Under the pieces are notes generated by a model. The model did not search any database and was not told the origin of the DNA. It worked only from the letters and a program-made list of their open reading frames with translations. A stretch of 64,000 nucleotides of DNA from NCBI RefSeq assembly GCF_019710635.1, contig NZ_JAIFZS010000020.1, forward strand, positions 1 through 64,000. The letters are read 5' to 3'. Positions 27,432 to 36,614 of the stretch are shown here, one piece after another. How positions within the stretch are numbered: position 1 is the stretch's first letter; every line of letters starts with the position of its first letter. The position numbers and the translations under genes are program-made. Origin of the DNA: Mycolicibacterium xanthum (GTDB taxonomy: Bacteria; Actinomycetota; Actinomycetes; Mycobacteriales; Mycobacteriaceae).

Positions 27432-28109
27432 ATGGCCGGCCCCGCAATGAATCAGCGCAGCTCCGCACCACGGCGCCCGCGCGCCGACGGCGAACGAACC
27501 CGCGGCGCAATCCTGCGCGAAGCCGCATCGCTGGCGACGGTCGACGGGTTGGAGGGGCTGTCGATCGGGAACCTGGCCGCCGCGACCGGCATCAGCAAGA
27601 GCGGCCTCTACGCGCACTTCGGCTCCAAGCAGGAACTCCAGCTCGCCACCGTGGACGAGGCCGAGCGGATCCTGACCGCAGAGGTCGTCGAGCCCGCGCT
27701 CGCGGCTCCCCCCGGCCTGGCCCAGCTGGCGGCGGTGTGCGAGGCGTTCTTCAGCTACGTGCAGCGCTACGTCTTTCCCGGTGGCTGCTTCTTCGCTGCG
27801 ACAGCGCTCGAGATGGGCACCCGCCCAGGGCCGGTCAGGGACCGGGTGGCCGCCATCCAGTCCGATTTCGTCGCGCTGCTCCGGTCCTTCGCGGTCACCG
27901 CGCTCGAGCAGCACGAGCTTCCCGCCGACGAGGACCCCGACCGCCTCGCCTTCGAGTTGCACGCGGTCCTGCTGGCCGCCGACACCAAGTTCGTGCTGCA
28001 CGACGACCCGGCCGTCCTCGACCTGGCCCGCGAGGTCGTCCACAGGCGGCTGGGGCTGAACGGCGACGGAAGCGCAGCAGTGGGGCGCCCGACGAAAGAA
28101 AGAAGCTAG
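27432..28109 (+). CDS. TetR/AcrR family regulator
   Basis: 225 residues. The DNA-binding domain spans about 20-70: ERTRGAILREAASLATVDGL, then LSIGNLAAATGISKSGLYAH and FGSKQELQLAT. The C-terminal ligand domain resembles TetR_C of the RutR/YcdC-like group (FSYVQRYVFPGGCFFAATAL). The ATG is chosen because the operator and -10 abut it. The matching operator upstream of osmC suggests it also represses osmC in place of the truncated copy at 24034. Confidence 0.9.
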   Translation: MAGPAMNQRSSAPRRPRADGERTRGAILREAASLATVDGLEGLSIGNLAAATGISKSGLYAHFGSKQELQLATVDEAERILTAEVVEPALAAPPGLAQLAAVCEAFFSYVQRYVFPGGCFFAATALEMGTRPGPVRDRVAAIQSDFVALLRSFAVTALEQHELPADEDPDRLAFELHAVLLAADTKFVLHDDPAVLDLAREVVHRRLGLNGDGSAAVGRPTKERS

Positions 28110-28213
28110 ACCAGACGAAGTCTGGTTGCGCATCCTCGAACCGTGACGGTGAACGTGAACATCCACGAGGCGAAGACGCACCCTTTCGCGGCTCCTCGAA
28201 ACGGCGGCGCGCG

Positions 28214-28957
28214 TCAGTCTCTGACGCAGTCCATGATGACCAGGAACGGGTTGTCGAGTAGGTAGTCCCAGTAGTCGCCCTCGTCGCCCGCGTCGGGGGC
28301 GGGCTCCAGATCGGGTATGTGCACGGCGAAGTCGTGGAAACCGGCCCCGCGGAAGGCCGAGGCGTAGGCCTCGATCGGCAGGTAGTAGTTCCTGACCTCC
28401 AGCGAGGAATCGGGGAGGTTGAGCGTGATGTCGATCGGTGCGCCGTCGACGACGTCGTCGGCCAGCTCTACCTCGAATCCGTACTTGCGGTAGTCGGGCC
28501 GGAAGGAGTACACGCCCGGATTGGTGTTCACCGTGACGAACCGGCCACCCGGCTTGACCCGGCACGCCAACCCCCGGCACATCTGGGCGAGCTCTGCACG
28601 GTCTTGGGCGTACACCAGCAGCCAGGCGCAGACGACGATGTCGTAATCCTGTTGCGCGACGATCGAACGGGCATCCGCGACGATGTATTCGATGCCCAAC
28701 GGCTCCTGGGATTCCTGTTCGCGGGCCAGGTCGATCATGCGTTCGGAGATGTCGAGTCCAACCACCTGCGCGGCACCGGCGCGACACAGCAAACGGGTGA
28801 AATGCCCTTCGCCGCATGCGACGTCCAGCACCTTCTTGCCGGTGATGTCGCCGATCTGCTTCATGAAGGAGTAGGTCTCGATGCGTTCCCGCCAGGCCTG
28901 CGTCTTCGCCTCTTGATACTGCTCGGCGATATGCCCCTGGTTGTAGTCGATCACCAT
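28214..28957 (-). CDS. SAM-dependent methyltransferase
   Basis: 247 residues from MVIDYNQGHIAEQYQEAKTQ; an ATG eleven codons upstream is possible, and a much longer frame is rejected because it lacks a methyltransferase-like start. The SAM motif is KKVLDVACGEGHFTRLL, then VGLDISERMIDLAR and VADARSIVAQQDYDIVVCAW. The C-terminal section (FRPDYRKYGFEVELADDVVD, YYLPIEAYASAFRGAGF) resembles toxoflavin/tetrahydrofolate-type small-molecule methyltransferases. It is convergent with the TetR gene and has no evident operon partner. Confidence 0.85.
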   Translation of the reverse strand: MVIDYNQGHIAEQYQEAKTQAWRERIETYSFMKQIGDITGKKVLDVACGEGHFTRLLCRAGAAQVVGLDISERMIDLAREQESQEPLGIEYIVADARSIVAQQDYDIVVCAWLLVYAQDRAELAQMCRGLACRVKPGGRFVTVNTNPGVYSFRPDYRKYGFEVELADDVVDGAPIDITLNLPDSSLEVRNYYLPIEAYASAFRGAGFHDFAVHIPDLEPAPDAGDEGDYWDYLLDNPFLVIMDCVRD

Positions 28958-29216
28958 GCCGCTCAGCCTTTCCTGAACCACGAACTCCATCCCGTCATCG
29001 AGGAGATCCACTTCACAACCTAGCCCCGATCGGTCGATGCGACGGGCGAGTGTGCCGGGTTGGCCGTCGTCGCGTCCCAAAGCCGGATACCGGCCAGCCC
29101 AGACGTCTAGAGTCCGATCAGACTGTCGACTTGCCCGGGCTCGCTCTACCCCGAATACGGATTCATGCGCACGACCTCTACGACCCGCTGGTACACCCTG
29201 AAGGAGCATGATCGAC

Positions 29217-30623
29217 ATGGAGCCTGCGTTTTCGCTGCTGACCCAACTCGCCGGCGACCCCGTCCAACTGGAGTTGTTCGGTCCCGACGCGTGCCTGCAA
29301 AGTTGGCTGGCCGCCGAACGAGCGCTGGCGCTCGCCCAGTCGGAGGTCGGGATCATCGACCCGGCGGACGCGGCAGCGATCAGCGCCGCTGCCCGGCTGG
29401 ACAACATCGATCGCGACGAGCTCTGGGCGTCGGCCAAGAACGTCGGCTACCCCATCCTCGGCCTGGTTCGCCAGATTTCCCGCTCACTGCCCGAGGGGCC
29501 CAATGGGCGGGTGCACTACGGCGCGACCACGCAGGACATCATGGACACCGGGCTGGCATTGCAGATGCAGCGATCGCTGTACGAGCTGGATACCCGGCTC
29601 GGCTGTCTGGGCGAGGCACTCGCCCGACAGTGCGAAGCCAACGCCAGAACCGTGATGCCGGCCCGCACCCACGCCCAGCAGGCTGTCCCCACGACGCTGG
29701 GCGCGACTCTGGCTTCTCTTCTTGCCCAGTTCGCGCGCCATCGCGAGCGGCTGAATCAGGCGATTCCACGCGTCGCATTGGTATCGATGTTCGGCGCCGG
29801 AGGTACCTCGGCTGCCTACGGCCCACAGTCGGCGCAGCTACGCGAACGGATGGCCCGGCAGCTCGGATTGCACCGGACCGACGTGCCGTGGCACGTCGCT
29901 CGCGATGGGTTGGCCGAGTACGGCTGGCTGTGCGTGACCATCACCGCCACCTGCGCCAGGCTTGCCCGTAACATCGTCGACCTGTCTCGCACCGAGATCG
30001 GCGAGGTGTTCGAGCCCTTCAACAGCCATCGCGGCGCATCGTCGACGATGCCGCAAAAGGTCAATCCCATCTCCTCGGAACTCATCATCGGCCTCTCGGG
30101 CACGGCGGGCGCACTCGCGTCGTCGCTGGCGCGCATCCAGGAGGCGGGTCATGAACGTGCTGCCGGCGAATGGCAGATCGAATGGCAGGTCATCCCGCAA
30201 CTCGGCGTGATCGCCGGCAGTGCGCTCATCGAGGCGCAAGTCATCGTGGAGGGTCTGCGGGTCGACGCCGAGCGCATGAGCGAAAACCTCGAACTCGACG
30301 GCGGCCTGATCATGGCTGAGGCCCAAATGATTCACCTTGCAACGGCATTGGGCCGAGAAACCGCCCACGACCTGGTCTACGAGGCCGCGCAACGCGCCCG
30401 ATCTGAGCATCGAATCCTTCAGGAAACCCTGCCGCAGGTGCTCATCGAACACGGCGTGGCCGACAAGGCGCCTGCCCCGATCCGCGCCGCCGACTACCTC
30501 GGTGAAGCAGAAGGGGTCGTGGCCGAGGCCGTTCGCCTATGGCATGCCGCACCTGCTGTCGCCGAAGCGCCGGCGGTCTTGGCGGCATTGGCCGATGCCC
30601 AGGATGGTGACATGTCCGGTTGA
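29217..30623 (+). CDS. Fumarase/aspartase superfamily lyase (adenylosuccinate lyase/PcaB-like)
   Basis: 468 residues; an AAGGAG site sits 10 bases upstream of this ATG and only 1 base from an alternative ATG at 29208. The superfamily signature is SSTMPQKVNPISSEL, with GRVHYGATTQDIMDTGLALQ and ARTHAQQAVPTTLG supplying the other active-site segments. Closest in pattern are 3-carboxy-cis,cis-muconate cycloisomerase and adenylosuccinate lyase-like enzymes of catabolic operons. No aromatic-degradation genes are adjacent, so the substrate is open; argininosuccinate-type lyases are less similar. Confidence 0.85.
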   Translation: MEPAFSLLTQLAGDPVQLELFGPDACLQSWLAAERALALAQSEVGIIDPADAAAISAAARLDNIDRDELWASAKNVGYPILGLVRQISRSLPEGPNGRVHYGATTQDIMDTGLALQMQRSLYELDTRLGCLGEALARQCEANARTVMPARTHAQQAVPTTLGATLASLLAQFARHRERLNQAIPRVALVSMFGAGGTSAAYGPQSAQLRERMARQLGLHRTDVPWHVARDGLAEYGWLCVTITATCARLARNIVDLSRTEIGEVFEPFNSHRGASSTMPQKVNPISSELIIGLSGTAGALASSLARIQEAGHERAAGEWQIEWQVIPQLGVIAGSALIEAQVIVEGLRVDAERMSENLELDGGLIMAEAQMIHLATALGRETAHDLVYEAAQRARSEHRILQETLPQVLIEHGVADKAPAPIRAADYLGEAEGVVAEAVRLWHAAPAVAEAPAVLAALADAQDGDMSG

Positions 30624-30788
30624 CGCATTCGCGAACGCTGTGGCCGACTCAGCTGCCGCCACCCGCGAAGTGCCGACGTCGACGGGCCGATGAGAGAGCA
30701 CTCATCTTCGTTCCATCGAGCTGTCACGTCGCCCCCGGAGTCTGGACTCATCCGCGAAGTCCGCGGCCCAGATGACAAGGAGCACAAC

Positions 30789-31052
30789 ATGACACGACCC
30801 AGCCCCTGGAAAGTCCTCGCCTTCGGCGCCGCTCTGACCGGCCTCGGCATCACCGGCGCGGCGACAGCGACTGCAGAGCCCAGCACCGCCGGTTCGGACA
30901 CCTCGACCTCCGACAGGTCGACGAAGATCCCGCGGCCCACGTCGGGGTCGACCGATGCGGCGCGCGGGGGTTCCGACAACGCCGACAAGGCCGGCTCGGA
31001 CACCTCGACATCGCAGTCCGATGAGGGCTCGCGGTTCCTCTTCATCAGATAG
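30789..31052 (+). CDS. Small exported Ser/Thr-rich protein
   Basis: 87 residues from MTRPSPWKVLAFGAALTGLG, with AAGGAGCACAAC before the ATG. The signal peptide ends at about residue 28 (ATATA-EPS). The mature part is short, charged and low-complexity, with two copies of AGSDTSTS/GSDTSTSQSD. It is probably secreted and disordered. No family recognised. It is followed by the ThDP enzyme 168 bp downstream. Confidence 0.75.
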   Translation: MTRPSPWKVLAFGAALTGLGITGAATATAEPSTAGSDTSTSDRSTKIPRPTSGSTDAARGGSDNADKAGSDTSTSQSDEGSRFLFIR

Positions 31053-31219
31053 AGCCGCGAATTCTGAAGGTGAGCCACACGTGGTGGAGCCGGGGCCGCG
31101 AACGCGGACCCGGCCGCCCCACCGAGGTGCGCGCGACCTCGCCAGTCCGCGCCCACTCCCCGCTAGGATCGAACCACACTGGCTGAAGCGGCGGACTGTC
31201 GATCGGGACGGAGCAGATC

Positions 31220-32917
31220 ATGCCGGCTAACGGAGTCAAGAACGGCGCAGAAGTCCTTCTGGAACAGTTGGAATCCCACGGGACGGACTGCATTTTCGCC
31301 TCCCCCATCGCGGTCATGGCGCCGATCTGGGAAGTGCTCGCCCGGCGGGCAGACCAGATGAGAATGCGCTACTTCCGATGCCGTCACGAACTGCTGGCGC
31401 TCAGCCTGGCCTCCGGGTACTACAAGGCCTCCGGCCGCAGCCAGATCGTCTTCCTGCCTTCCTCGCTCGGAGTGCAGAACGGCGCCATGGGCCTGCACAC
31501 CGCGCTGCAGGAACGCACGCCGATGACCGTTCTGTCCCCCGACACCCTGAGTTACGGCGAGGATCCGGCCGCCGATCCCGGCCCGGAGTGGCCGTCACTG
31601 CTGGTTGACCTGGTCGGCCCGGCCCGCAACGCCGAAACTGTCGTCAAATGGACCAAACGGGCCCGAACGCCCTCCGAGCTGGTTCACGAACTGCGTCGCG
31701 CCTGCCATGTCGCGCAGTCGGTTCCGCTGGGCCCGACGCTGCTGGAGATGCCGTTCGATCTCCTGGTCGGTGAGGGCTATGACGCCATCCCGGCGTGGGT
31801 TCCGCCCGCACCGGTCGTCGCCACCCCGAACCGGATCGACGAGGTCGCCGCGATCCTGGCCGGTGCCACCGCCCCGATCATCATCACCGAGCACGGCGGG
31901 CGAACCGACGCCGAACGCGACGCGCTGGTGCGCATCGCCGAAGCACTGTCCGCGCCGGTTTTCGAGTTCATGATGCCCGCCTACCACAACTTCCCTCGGG
32001 CGCACCCGCTGTACGGCGCGGGACCGGTCGAGCCGGTGCTGGGCGAGGCCGATGCGATCCTGCTGGCCGGCTGCAACGCGCCGTGGCACCCGCCGCAGCC
32101 GACGTTGCGGCCCGGCTGCACCGTCATTCACGCCGATGCAGACCCGATGCGCCCCCGCGCCGCGTACTGGGGCTATCCGACGACGCACACGATCCCGGGG
32201 GACCTGGCACTCAACCTCGAGGCGCTGGCCGCCGGCCTCGCGCAGCGACCCACCCCGCGGCCGGCGGCCACCGAGCGTTGGACCCGCCATTCCCGCAGCG
32301 TCCGCGCGCAGGGAATCGAGGAGGCACGGCGGGCTTCGGCTGAGGCCACCGACTTCGTCCCGGCTGCCGAACTGTTCGGCCGGCTGCACGATGTCCTGCC
32401 CGACGACGCGATCTGTGTCGACGAGATCGTCGCGCAGGTGCCGCAGATGCTGCAGTTCCTCTACCAACGCAAACCCTTCACGCAGTATCGGGGCTGGGCC
32501 GGGGCCCTCGGGACGAGCCTGGGCACCGCCCTCGGCGTCAAGCTGGCCCGCCCTCAGCAGACGGTGACCGTGATCCTCGGTGACGGGGCGTGGCACTACA
32601 ACCCCGTCCCGGCCGCGCTCGGCTTCGCCCAGGAGTACGGGGTGCCGCTGCTGATCGTGCTGTGCAACAACGGCCAGTACGCGTCGCAAACCTGGAATGT
32701 CCTCAGGTACTACCCGGACAGCGACGCGGTGCGGGACAACAACTTCGTCGGCAACACCATCGCACCAACGCCCGACTACGTGAAGGTCGCCGAGGCCTAC
32801 GGCGGCGCCGGCGAGCAGGTGGCGAAAGCCGACGCGCTGGTCCCGGCGCTGCAGCGCGGTTTGGACACGGTTGCCGCGGGACGGACCTTCCTGCTGGACG
32901 TGATCATCGATCCGTGA
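31220..32917 (+). CDS. ThDP-dependent acetolactate synthase-like enzyme
   Basis: 565 residues in the three-domain fold of acetolactate synthase, benzoylformate decarboxylase and relatives. The catalytic Glu for cofactor activation is in RCRHELLALS (Glu57). The ThDP/Mg motif is GDGAWHYNPVPAALGFAQEY and then LLIVLCNNGQYAS, fitting G-D-G...N-N. The central domain (VDEVAAILAGATAPIIITEHGG-type) is present. There is no FAD-site certainty. It may carboligate or decarboxylate a 2-oxo acid. The lyase and secreted protein upstream are on the same strand but not tightly linked. Confidence 0.88.
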   Translation: MPANGVKNGAEVLLEQLESHGTDCIFASPIAVMAPIWEVLARRADQMRMRYFRCRHELLALSLASGYYKASGRSQIVFLPSSLGVQNGAMGLHTALQERTPMTVLSPDTLSYGEDPAADPGPEWPSLLVDLVGPARNAETVVKWTKRARTPSELVHELRRACHVAQSVPLGPTLLEMPFDLLVGEGYDAIPAWVPPAPVVATPNRIDEVAAILAGATAPIIITEHGGRTDAERDALVRIAEALSAPVFEFMMPAYHNFPRAHPLYGAGPVEPVLGEADAILLAGCNAPWHPPQPTLRPGCTVIHADADPMRPRAAYWGYPTTHTIPGDLALNLEALAAGLAQRPTPRPAATERWTRHSRSVRAQGIEEARRASAEATDFVPAAELFGRLHDVLPDDAICVDEIVAQVPQMLQFLYQRKPFTQYRGWAGALGTSLGTALGVKLARPQQTVTVILGDGAWHYNPVPAALGFAQEYGVPLLIVLCNNGQYASQTWNVLRYYPDSDAVRDNNFVGNTIAPTPDYVKVAEAYGGAGEQVAKADALVPALQRGLDTVAAGRTFLLDVIIDP

Positions 32918-33076
32918 CGCACCGCCCGCGATCAGACGTCGGGCGACCTGGCCGGCGGGCGCGTCCTGGAAGTGGCTGCCGTATGGGTTTGCCGCACTCT
33001 CTGAGGTCCAAAGCCCCTATCGTCTGGTGATCTCGCTTGGGCACCATAGAGACCTAATTTGGGCAAGGGGATTTCG

Positions 33077-33373
33077 ATGACGAGATCCATCTACGTAAAG
33101 CGATTCCTGCTCGGCCCAGCGGCGCTTGTCGCTGGGGTGATATCCGTGTTGCTGCCCTTGCTTCTCGTCGGTCTGTTGGGCGGCGGAATCGCCCAAGTTG
33201 CAGGCAAGACACCCCCTCCCCCTCTGCAGCCCTGCGGCGGCGCAGTGGTGTGGGGCAACGGCGGTTACCAATGCGATGGTCCTCCAGCGCCAGACGGCAG
33301 TTTCCAGCGTTGTACGGCCGTATATGTGTTCGGAATCGGCGGCTGGAGCTGCTACACGGTGTATCCGCCGTGA
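33077..33373 (+). CDS. Small membrane-anchored, cysteine-containing exported protein
   Basis: 98 residues from MTRSIYVKRFLLGPAALVAG, with AAGGGGA as ribosome site. One long hydrophobic helix (about 10-40) is followed by GKTPPPPLQPCGG and a four-cysteine extracytoplasmic domain containing YQCDGPPAPDGSFQRCTAVY and GGWSCYTVYPP. The CDGPxxPDGxxxRC signature recurs in many small mycobacterial exported proteins. Two disulfides are likely. Function unknown. Confidence 0.8.
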   Translation: MTRSIYVKRFLLGPAALVAGVISVLLPLLLVGLLGGGIAQVAGKTPPPPLQPCGGAVVWGNGGYQCDGPPAPDGSFQRCTAVYVFGIGGWSCYTVYPP

Positions 33374-33587
33374 GCGGCGACGACCGTCGGCCGTAGTCGA
33401 GGACATCTGATATCCGGTTGAGGCAGTTCCGTCGATGACGTCGACGAGCGGGTTGGGCCGCAACACCACCGGACCGCTCATCGGGCGAAGCAGGGACCAT
33501 CGGCCCTACAGAACGCCGGGATCGGAGCGCATTCTGGTGCTGAGCCAGCCAGGCTCGTTTCATGCATTCAATCCTTGAGGAGCGACG

Positions 33588-33881
33588 ATGGCGGAGAGCG
33601 CTGAGAAGAAGACCGTGGCGGAACAAGCGACCGACTTGTCCGAACAGGTGCTCGACACGGTCGAAGACAGGCAGAAAAGCGTGATGGAGGCCGTGCGCAA
33701 GTTCGCCAACACCCTCGATGAGACGCTACCCAACGTTGTCGATCCGGAACGGCGCAAGAAGATCCTCGACGCCGTCTTGGACCTGGCCGATCAGATCACT
33801 ACGACGACAAACGAGTTCCTGCGCAGTACCGTGCACAGCGTGCACGAGACGCTGAACAAACAGGGCGACAAAAAGGACTGA
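33588..33881 (+). CDS. Small helical acidic/basic protein
   Basis: 97 residues preceded by GAGGAGCGACG. It is entirely helix-favouring with alternating charges (EQATDLSEQVLDTVEDRQKS, VVDPERRKKILDAVLDLADQ) and ends in GDKKD. It has no signal peptide or membrane segment. It loosely recalls helical envelope-associated proteins of mycobacteria such as heparin-binding hemagglutinin, but homology is not claimed. It is followed 11 bp later by a 53-residue zinc-ribbon ORF on the same strand. Confidence 0.75.
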   Translation: MAESAEKKTVAEQATDLSEQVLDTVEDRQKSVMEAVRKFANTLDETLPNVVDPERRKKILDAVLDLADQITTTTNEFLRSTVHSVHETLNKQGDKKD

Positions 33882-33892
33882 GTGCGGCAGGA

Positions 33893-34054
33893 ATGGGAAT
33901 GCCCACCCCTTTTGCGGACGCCTCGACCCGCACCTGCCTGCACTGCGGCGCTCCGATGAAACTCGTCGGAGCACACGCCGTCTCCGAGCAATACACCCGA
34001 CAGATCTGGTGGAAATGTGCGGGGTGCGGGCGTTCACACCATCGCGTGGCGTAG
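33893..34054 (+). CDS. 53-aa CxxC zinc-ribbon microprotein
   Basis: The frame begins MGMPTPFADASTRTCLHCGA and ends WWKCAGCGRSHHRVA. Two CxxC knuckles (CLHC and CAGC) spaced by about 23 residues form a classical zinc ribbon. The stop is TAG at 34052. The second ATG (33899) is an equally possible start. It lies just after the helical protein gene and is probably co-transcribed. It could be a nucleic-acid-binding or metal-sensing peptide. Confidence 0.65.
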   Translation: MGMPTPFADASTRTCLHCGAPMKLVGAHAVSEQYTRQIWWKCAGCGRSHHRVA

Positions 34055-34424
34055 CGACTGACACCGACATCTCGCGCCAGGTCTCAAACGTCCCGGCGCA
34101 CGCTCGTTGTCAGAAGTCGTCCTCGTCCTCCACGGTTTTCGGGTGAACTCCCGTATCGCAGCGGATGGGGTCTCGGAAATGCGCCGGGGTGTGCGACTAT
34201 TCGCGGGTGAGTTGCTTCGCGTGGTCGCAGTCCAGCGCTTCGCGTCTGCTGAAGCTGATTCCACGGGGCCGTACACATCTTGTGCGTCGTCGCAGTCTTC
34301 GAAGTCGTCCGTCGGGGCCGGCAGACCCCGGATCCATCGATCTTGGCGCACCCAGGTGTCGCGCCGCCGTCCTTGTACCGACGGAGGCGGAGGTTGGCCA
34401 TCAGCCGGGTGGACACACCCGATA

Positions 34425-34456
34425 CCGCCCGGACCGTAACGTCACGGTCCGGGCGG
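34425..34456 (-). terminator. Hairpin downstream of the DUF4189 gene
   Basis: CCGCCCGGACCGT and ACGGTCCGGGCGG form a perfect 13-bp stem with the 6-base loop AACGTC, 25 bp beyond the stop of the minus-strand gene. There is no T-run, as is common for mycobacterial terminators. The rest of the 34055-34480 gap shows no coding signal on either strand. Confidence 0.7.
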
Positions 34457-34480
34457 TTCGGGCTCTCAGGACGGGCGGAC

Positions 34481-35200
34481 TCAGAAGTACGTCGTCGTCG
34501 ACGTGCTGGTTCCGTTGTCACACGCGATGGTGACGTTCCAATTCTTGAACTGCGGAATTGCCGGGACGATCCGCAGGTCGTACGTGGAGTTCGCCGGCAA
34601 GGCGAATGCACGGTTGAAGTTGTCCGCCGTGTACGTGCACTGCGATGACACTCCACTGCGATCGGTGATGTGAGCGACCAGGCCACCCACCACCGTCTCG
34701 AACGACACCGTCGGACCCAGCTTCGGAGCCGGCGGGGGCGGCGGCTCGTTCGGCGGCGGAGGCGGCGTGTTCCCGTTCGAGCAGCCCGACACGATCACTT
34801 TCGCACCCGTCTGGTTCTGCAGTTTGGCCAACGCACTGCTGGAGGCGGCGGCAATGGTCGCGCCCGATGCCCCGACCTCTTCGCCGTAGTCATTGGACGC
34901 GGCCGCCGCGCACTCATTGGTGGCGATGACCACGGTCACGCAGTGACTGGCGCCGTTGCTGGAACAGTTGGTCAGCGCCCCCTGGGCGGCCTGGTCTTTG
35001 TTGCCGCTGATCGACGAGCCGCCTGCCATCGTGACGGGCGGATTCTCGTTGACATATCCGAGCGCCAACGCAATGTACTGATCAGCAGCCTGCGCCGGGG
35101 CGGGCGCGAGTAAGCCGACGGCGGCCGTACCCGCGGCCAGCAAGAGGGCGGCCGAGGTCCGGCGTTGCCAGCCCGCACGGCTCTTGGAATTCGTTGTCAT
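34481..35200 (-). CDS. Exported DUF4189 protein
   Basis: 239 residues from MTTNSKSRAGWQRRTSAALL, with AGGAGTGATC before the ATG. The signal peptide is cleaved near APAQA-ADQ. The DUF4189 domain covers about 42-145 (YIALALGYVNENPP, QGALTNCSSNGASHCVTVVI, ATNECAAAAS) with several paired cysteines. A proline-rich hinge (TPPPPPNEPPPPPAPK) leads to a beta-rich C-terminal domain with two more Cys, also seen in mycobacterial secreted proteins. Function unknown. The 403 bp upstream (35201-35603) contain no gene or clear signal that I can see. Confidence 0.85.
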   Translation of the reverse strand: MTTNSKSRAGWQRRTSAALLLAAGTAAVGLLAPAPAQAADQYIALALGYVNENPPVTMAGGSSISGNKDQAAQGALTNCSSNGASHCVTVVIATNECAAAASNDYGEEVGASGATIAAASSSALAKLQNQTGAKVIVSGCSNGNTPPPPPNEPPPPPAPKLGPTVSFETVVGGLVAHITDRSGVSSQCTYTADNFNRAFALPANSTYDLRIVPAIPQFKNWNVTIACDNGTSTSTTTYF

Positions 35201-35603
35201 GATCACTCCTGTGAGGTTGTCGCTGCCCGGGCGGGGCGCGTGTTGGTCGTTTGGCCGTTCTGCGCGGGTCTGTATGTGTGTATGCCGAGCTTTCGGCCGT
35301 TCTCCGGTTCGTTTCCCGCTGCAGCAATATTCGTGCGCCGCAGGCAGCCGGGGAATCGCCGGGAAGCCAGAAACCGGCGCCAGAAAGCAAGGGTTTCCTA
35401 CCCGCCAGGCAAGGGCGGACGGCGCGCTCATCTCGCCAGTTGCCGCGGGCCCCGCAGGCTTCGGCGGCTTTCGGGCATGACGTTCGAAGGCGGTGGCGTC
35501 TTTTCCGGGTAGGTGATCCGGCGTTGCTCGGTACCGGCCCAAGCACCATCAGTCAGCGGCAATCACTCTCCGCGGACCGCTGTCTGGCGATTATGTCGCG
35601 AAC

Positions 35604-36527
35604 CTAACGGATGCCCCTGTCCCAGCTCGTCGTCTCGGCGAGCGACAATCGCTTGACCAAAGGCAGCGGGTCGCTATCGGCTGATGCTTGACCCAACCGG
35701 ATCAGCGCTTGGGGATACCCGTTGCCGTCGAACACCTCGCATGCGAGTGCCAGACGGTCGCGGGTCCGCTTCAGCGGATCGGTCAGCGGGCAACTGACCA
35801 GCCCCAACGCGGTGGCTGTCAACAGGAGCCGGCTCATGGTCTCGCCCGCGCGCAGCCGCTTCAAGTCGGCATCGATGTCGGTTCCGAGCACCAGCAGCAC
35901 GCCGTCGCCCCCGTGCGCGGGGTCTGCGCTGCCGGCCGCCCCGCCGTATCGCAGGGTCACACCGTCGTCGTCTCGGCGGGCCCATCGCATGGCGGGGACT
36001 ACACCCAACGTGACCTGGTGTCGGGCGGCACGGATATGGAGCAGTTCCAGCGTGCCGGACGGAATCGGACCCGCACCGTAGCGGCGACGGTCGGCACGGC
36101 GGCGTGGGATTGCTACGGCCAGCTCCCTGCTGGGTTCGGTGGCCGGCGCTTCGATGATTTCTATGAAGGCCAGGTGGTCGTGGTCGGAGGCGTCGGGGAA
36201 GCGCCGGAGGCGGGTGTGCCAACCGTGGGCCGCCAATACCACGACGCAATGGTCCAGCACGGCGCCGCAGCTGAGCAGGACGTCACGACGGTCAAAGTCG
36301 GCCTCGCCGAGTTGGCGGCTGCGGTCAGCGTAGAGATGCACACCCTCCCTGCTGATCCGCCAATGCCACGGCTGCGAGTTCTGGGCGGACGGCGCTTGCG
36401 CAGCCATGTTCAACGCCTTCTCAAGCGTGGCTGTATCGGGAAAAGCTCCCAATCGTCTCACCTCCCGCACAGCGCCGGATTCTCTCCAGGTGATCATCAC
36501 CAGTGTCACCGACGTCGCTTGCGACAC
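35604..36527 (-). CDS. Acg-family nitroreductase-like protein
   Basis: 307 residues (297 if MITWRESGAVREV at 36497 is the start). The opening ALNMAAQAPSAQNSQPWHWR and GVHLYADRSRQLGEADFDRR match the Acg group of M. tuberculosis (Rv2032, Rv3127, Rv3131), nitroreductase-fold proteins of dormancy regulons that may sequester FMN rather than reduce substrates. A lid covering the flavin site is typical. It is downstream of the MMPL gene, 88 bp away on the same strand, so it may be the last gene of the biosynthetic cluster or an independent stress gene. No DosR box was identified with confidence. Confidence 0.85.
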   Translation of the reverse strand: MSQATSVTLVMITWRESGAVREVRRLGAFPDTATLEKALNMAAQAPSAQNSQPWHWRISREGVHLYADRSRQLGEADFDRRDVLLSCGAVLDHCVVVLAAHGWHTRLRRFPDASDHDHLAFIEIIEAPATEPSRELAVAIPRRRADRRRYGAGPIPSGTLELLHIRAARHQVTLGVVPAMRWARRDDDGVTLRYGGAAGSADPAHGGDGVLLVLGTDIDADLKRLRAGETMSRLLLTATALGLVSCPLTDPLKRTRDRLALACEVFDGNGYPQALIRLGQASADSDPLPLVKRLSLAETTSWDRGIR

Positions 36528-36614
36528 CCCACACCCTCAGACGGATATCACGACTCCGGATCGCCGCTACACCACAACGACGTCTCGACGGCCGGCAATC
36601 AACCGCATGACTCC

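Noticed and set aside
34107-34480. Several overlapping frames in the gap before the DUF4189 gene
   Set aside because: All are Arg/Ser-rich, mutually overlapping, and lack ribosome sites; only the hairpin at 34425 is convincing.
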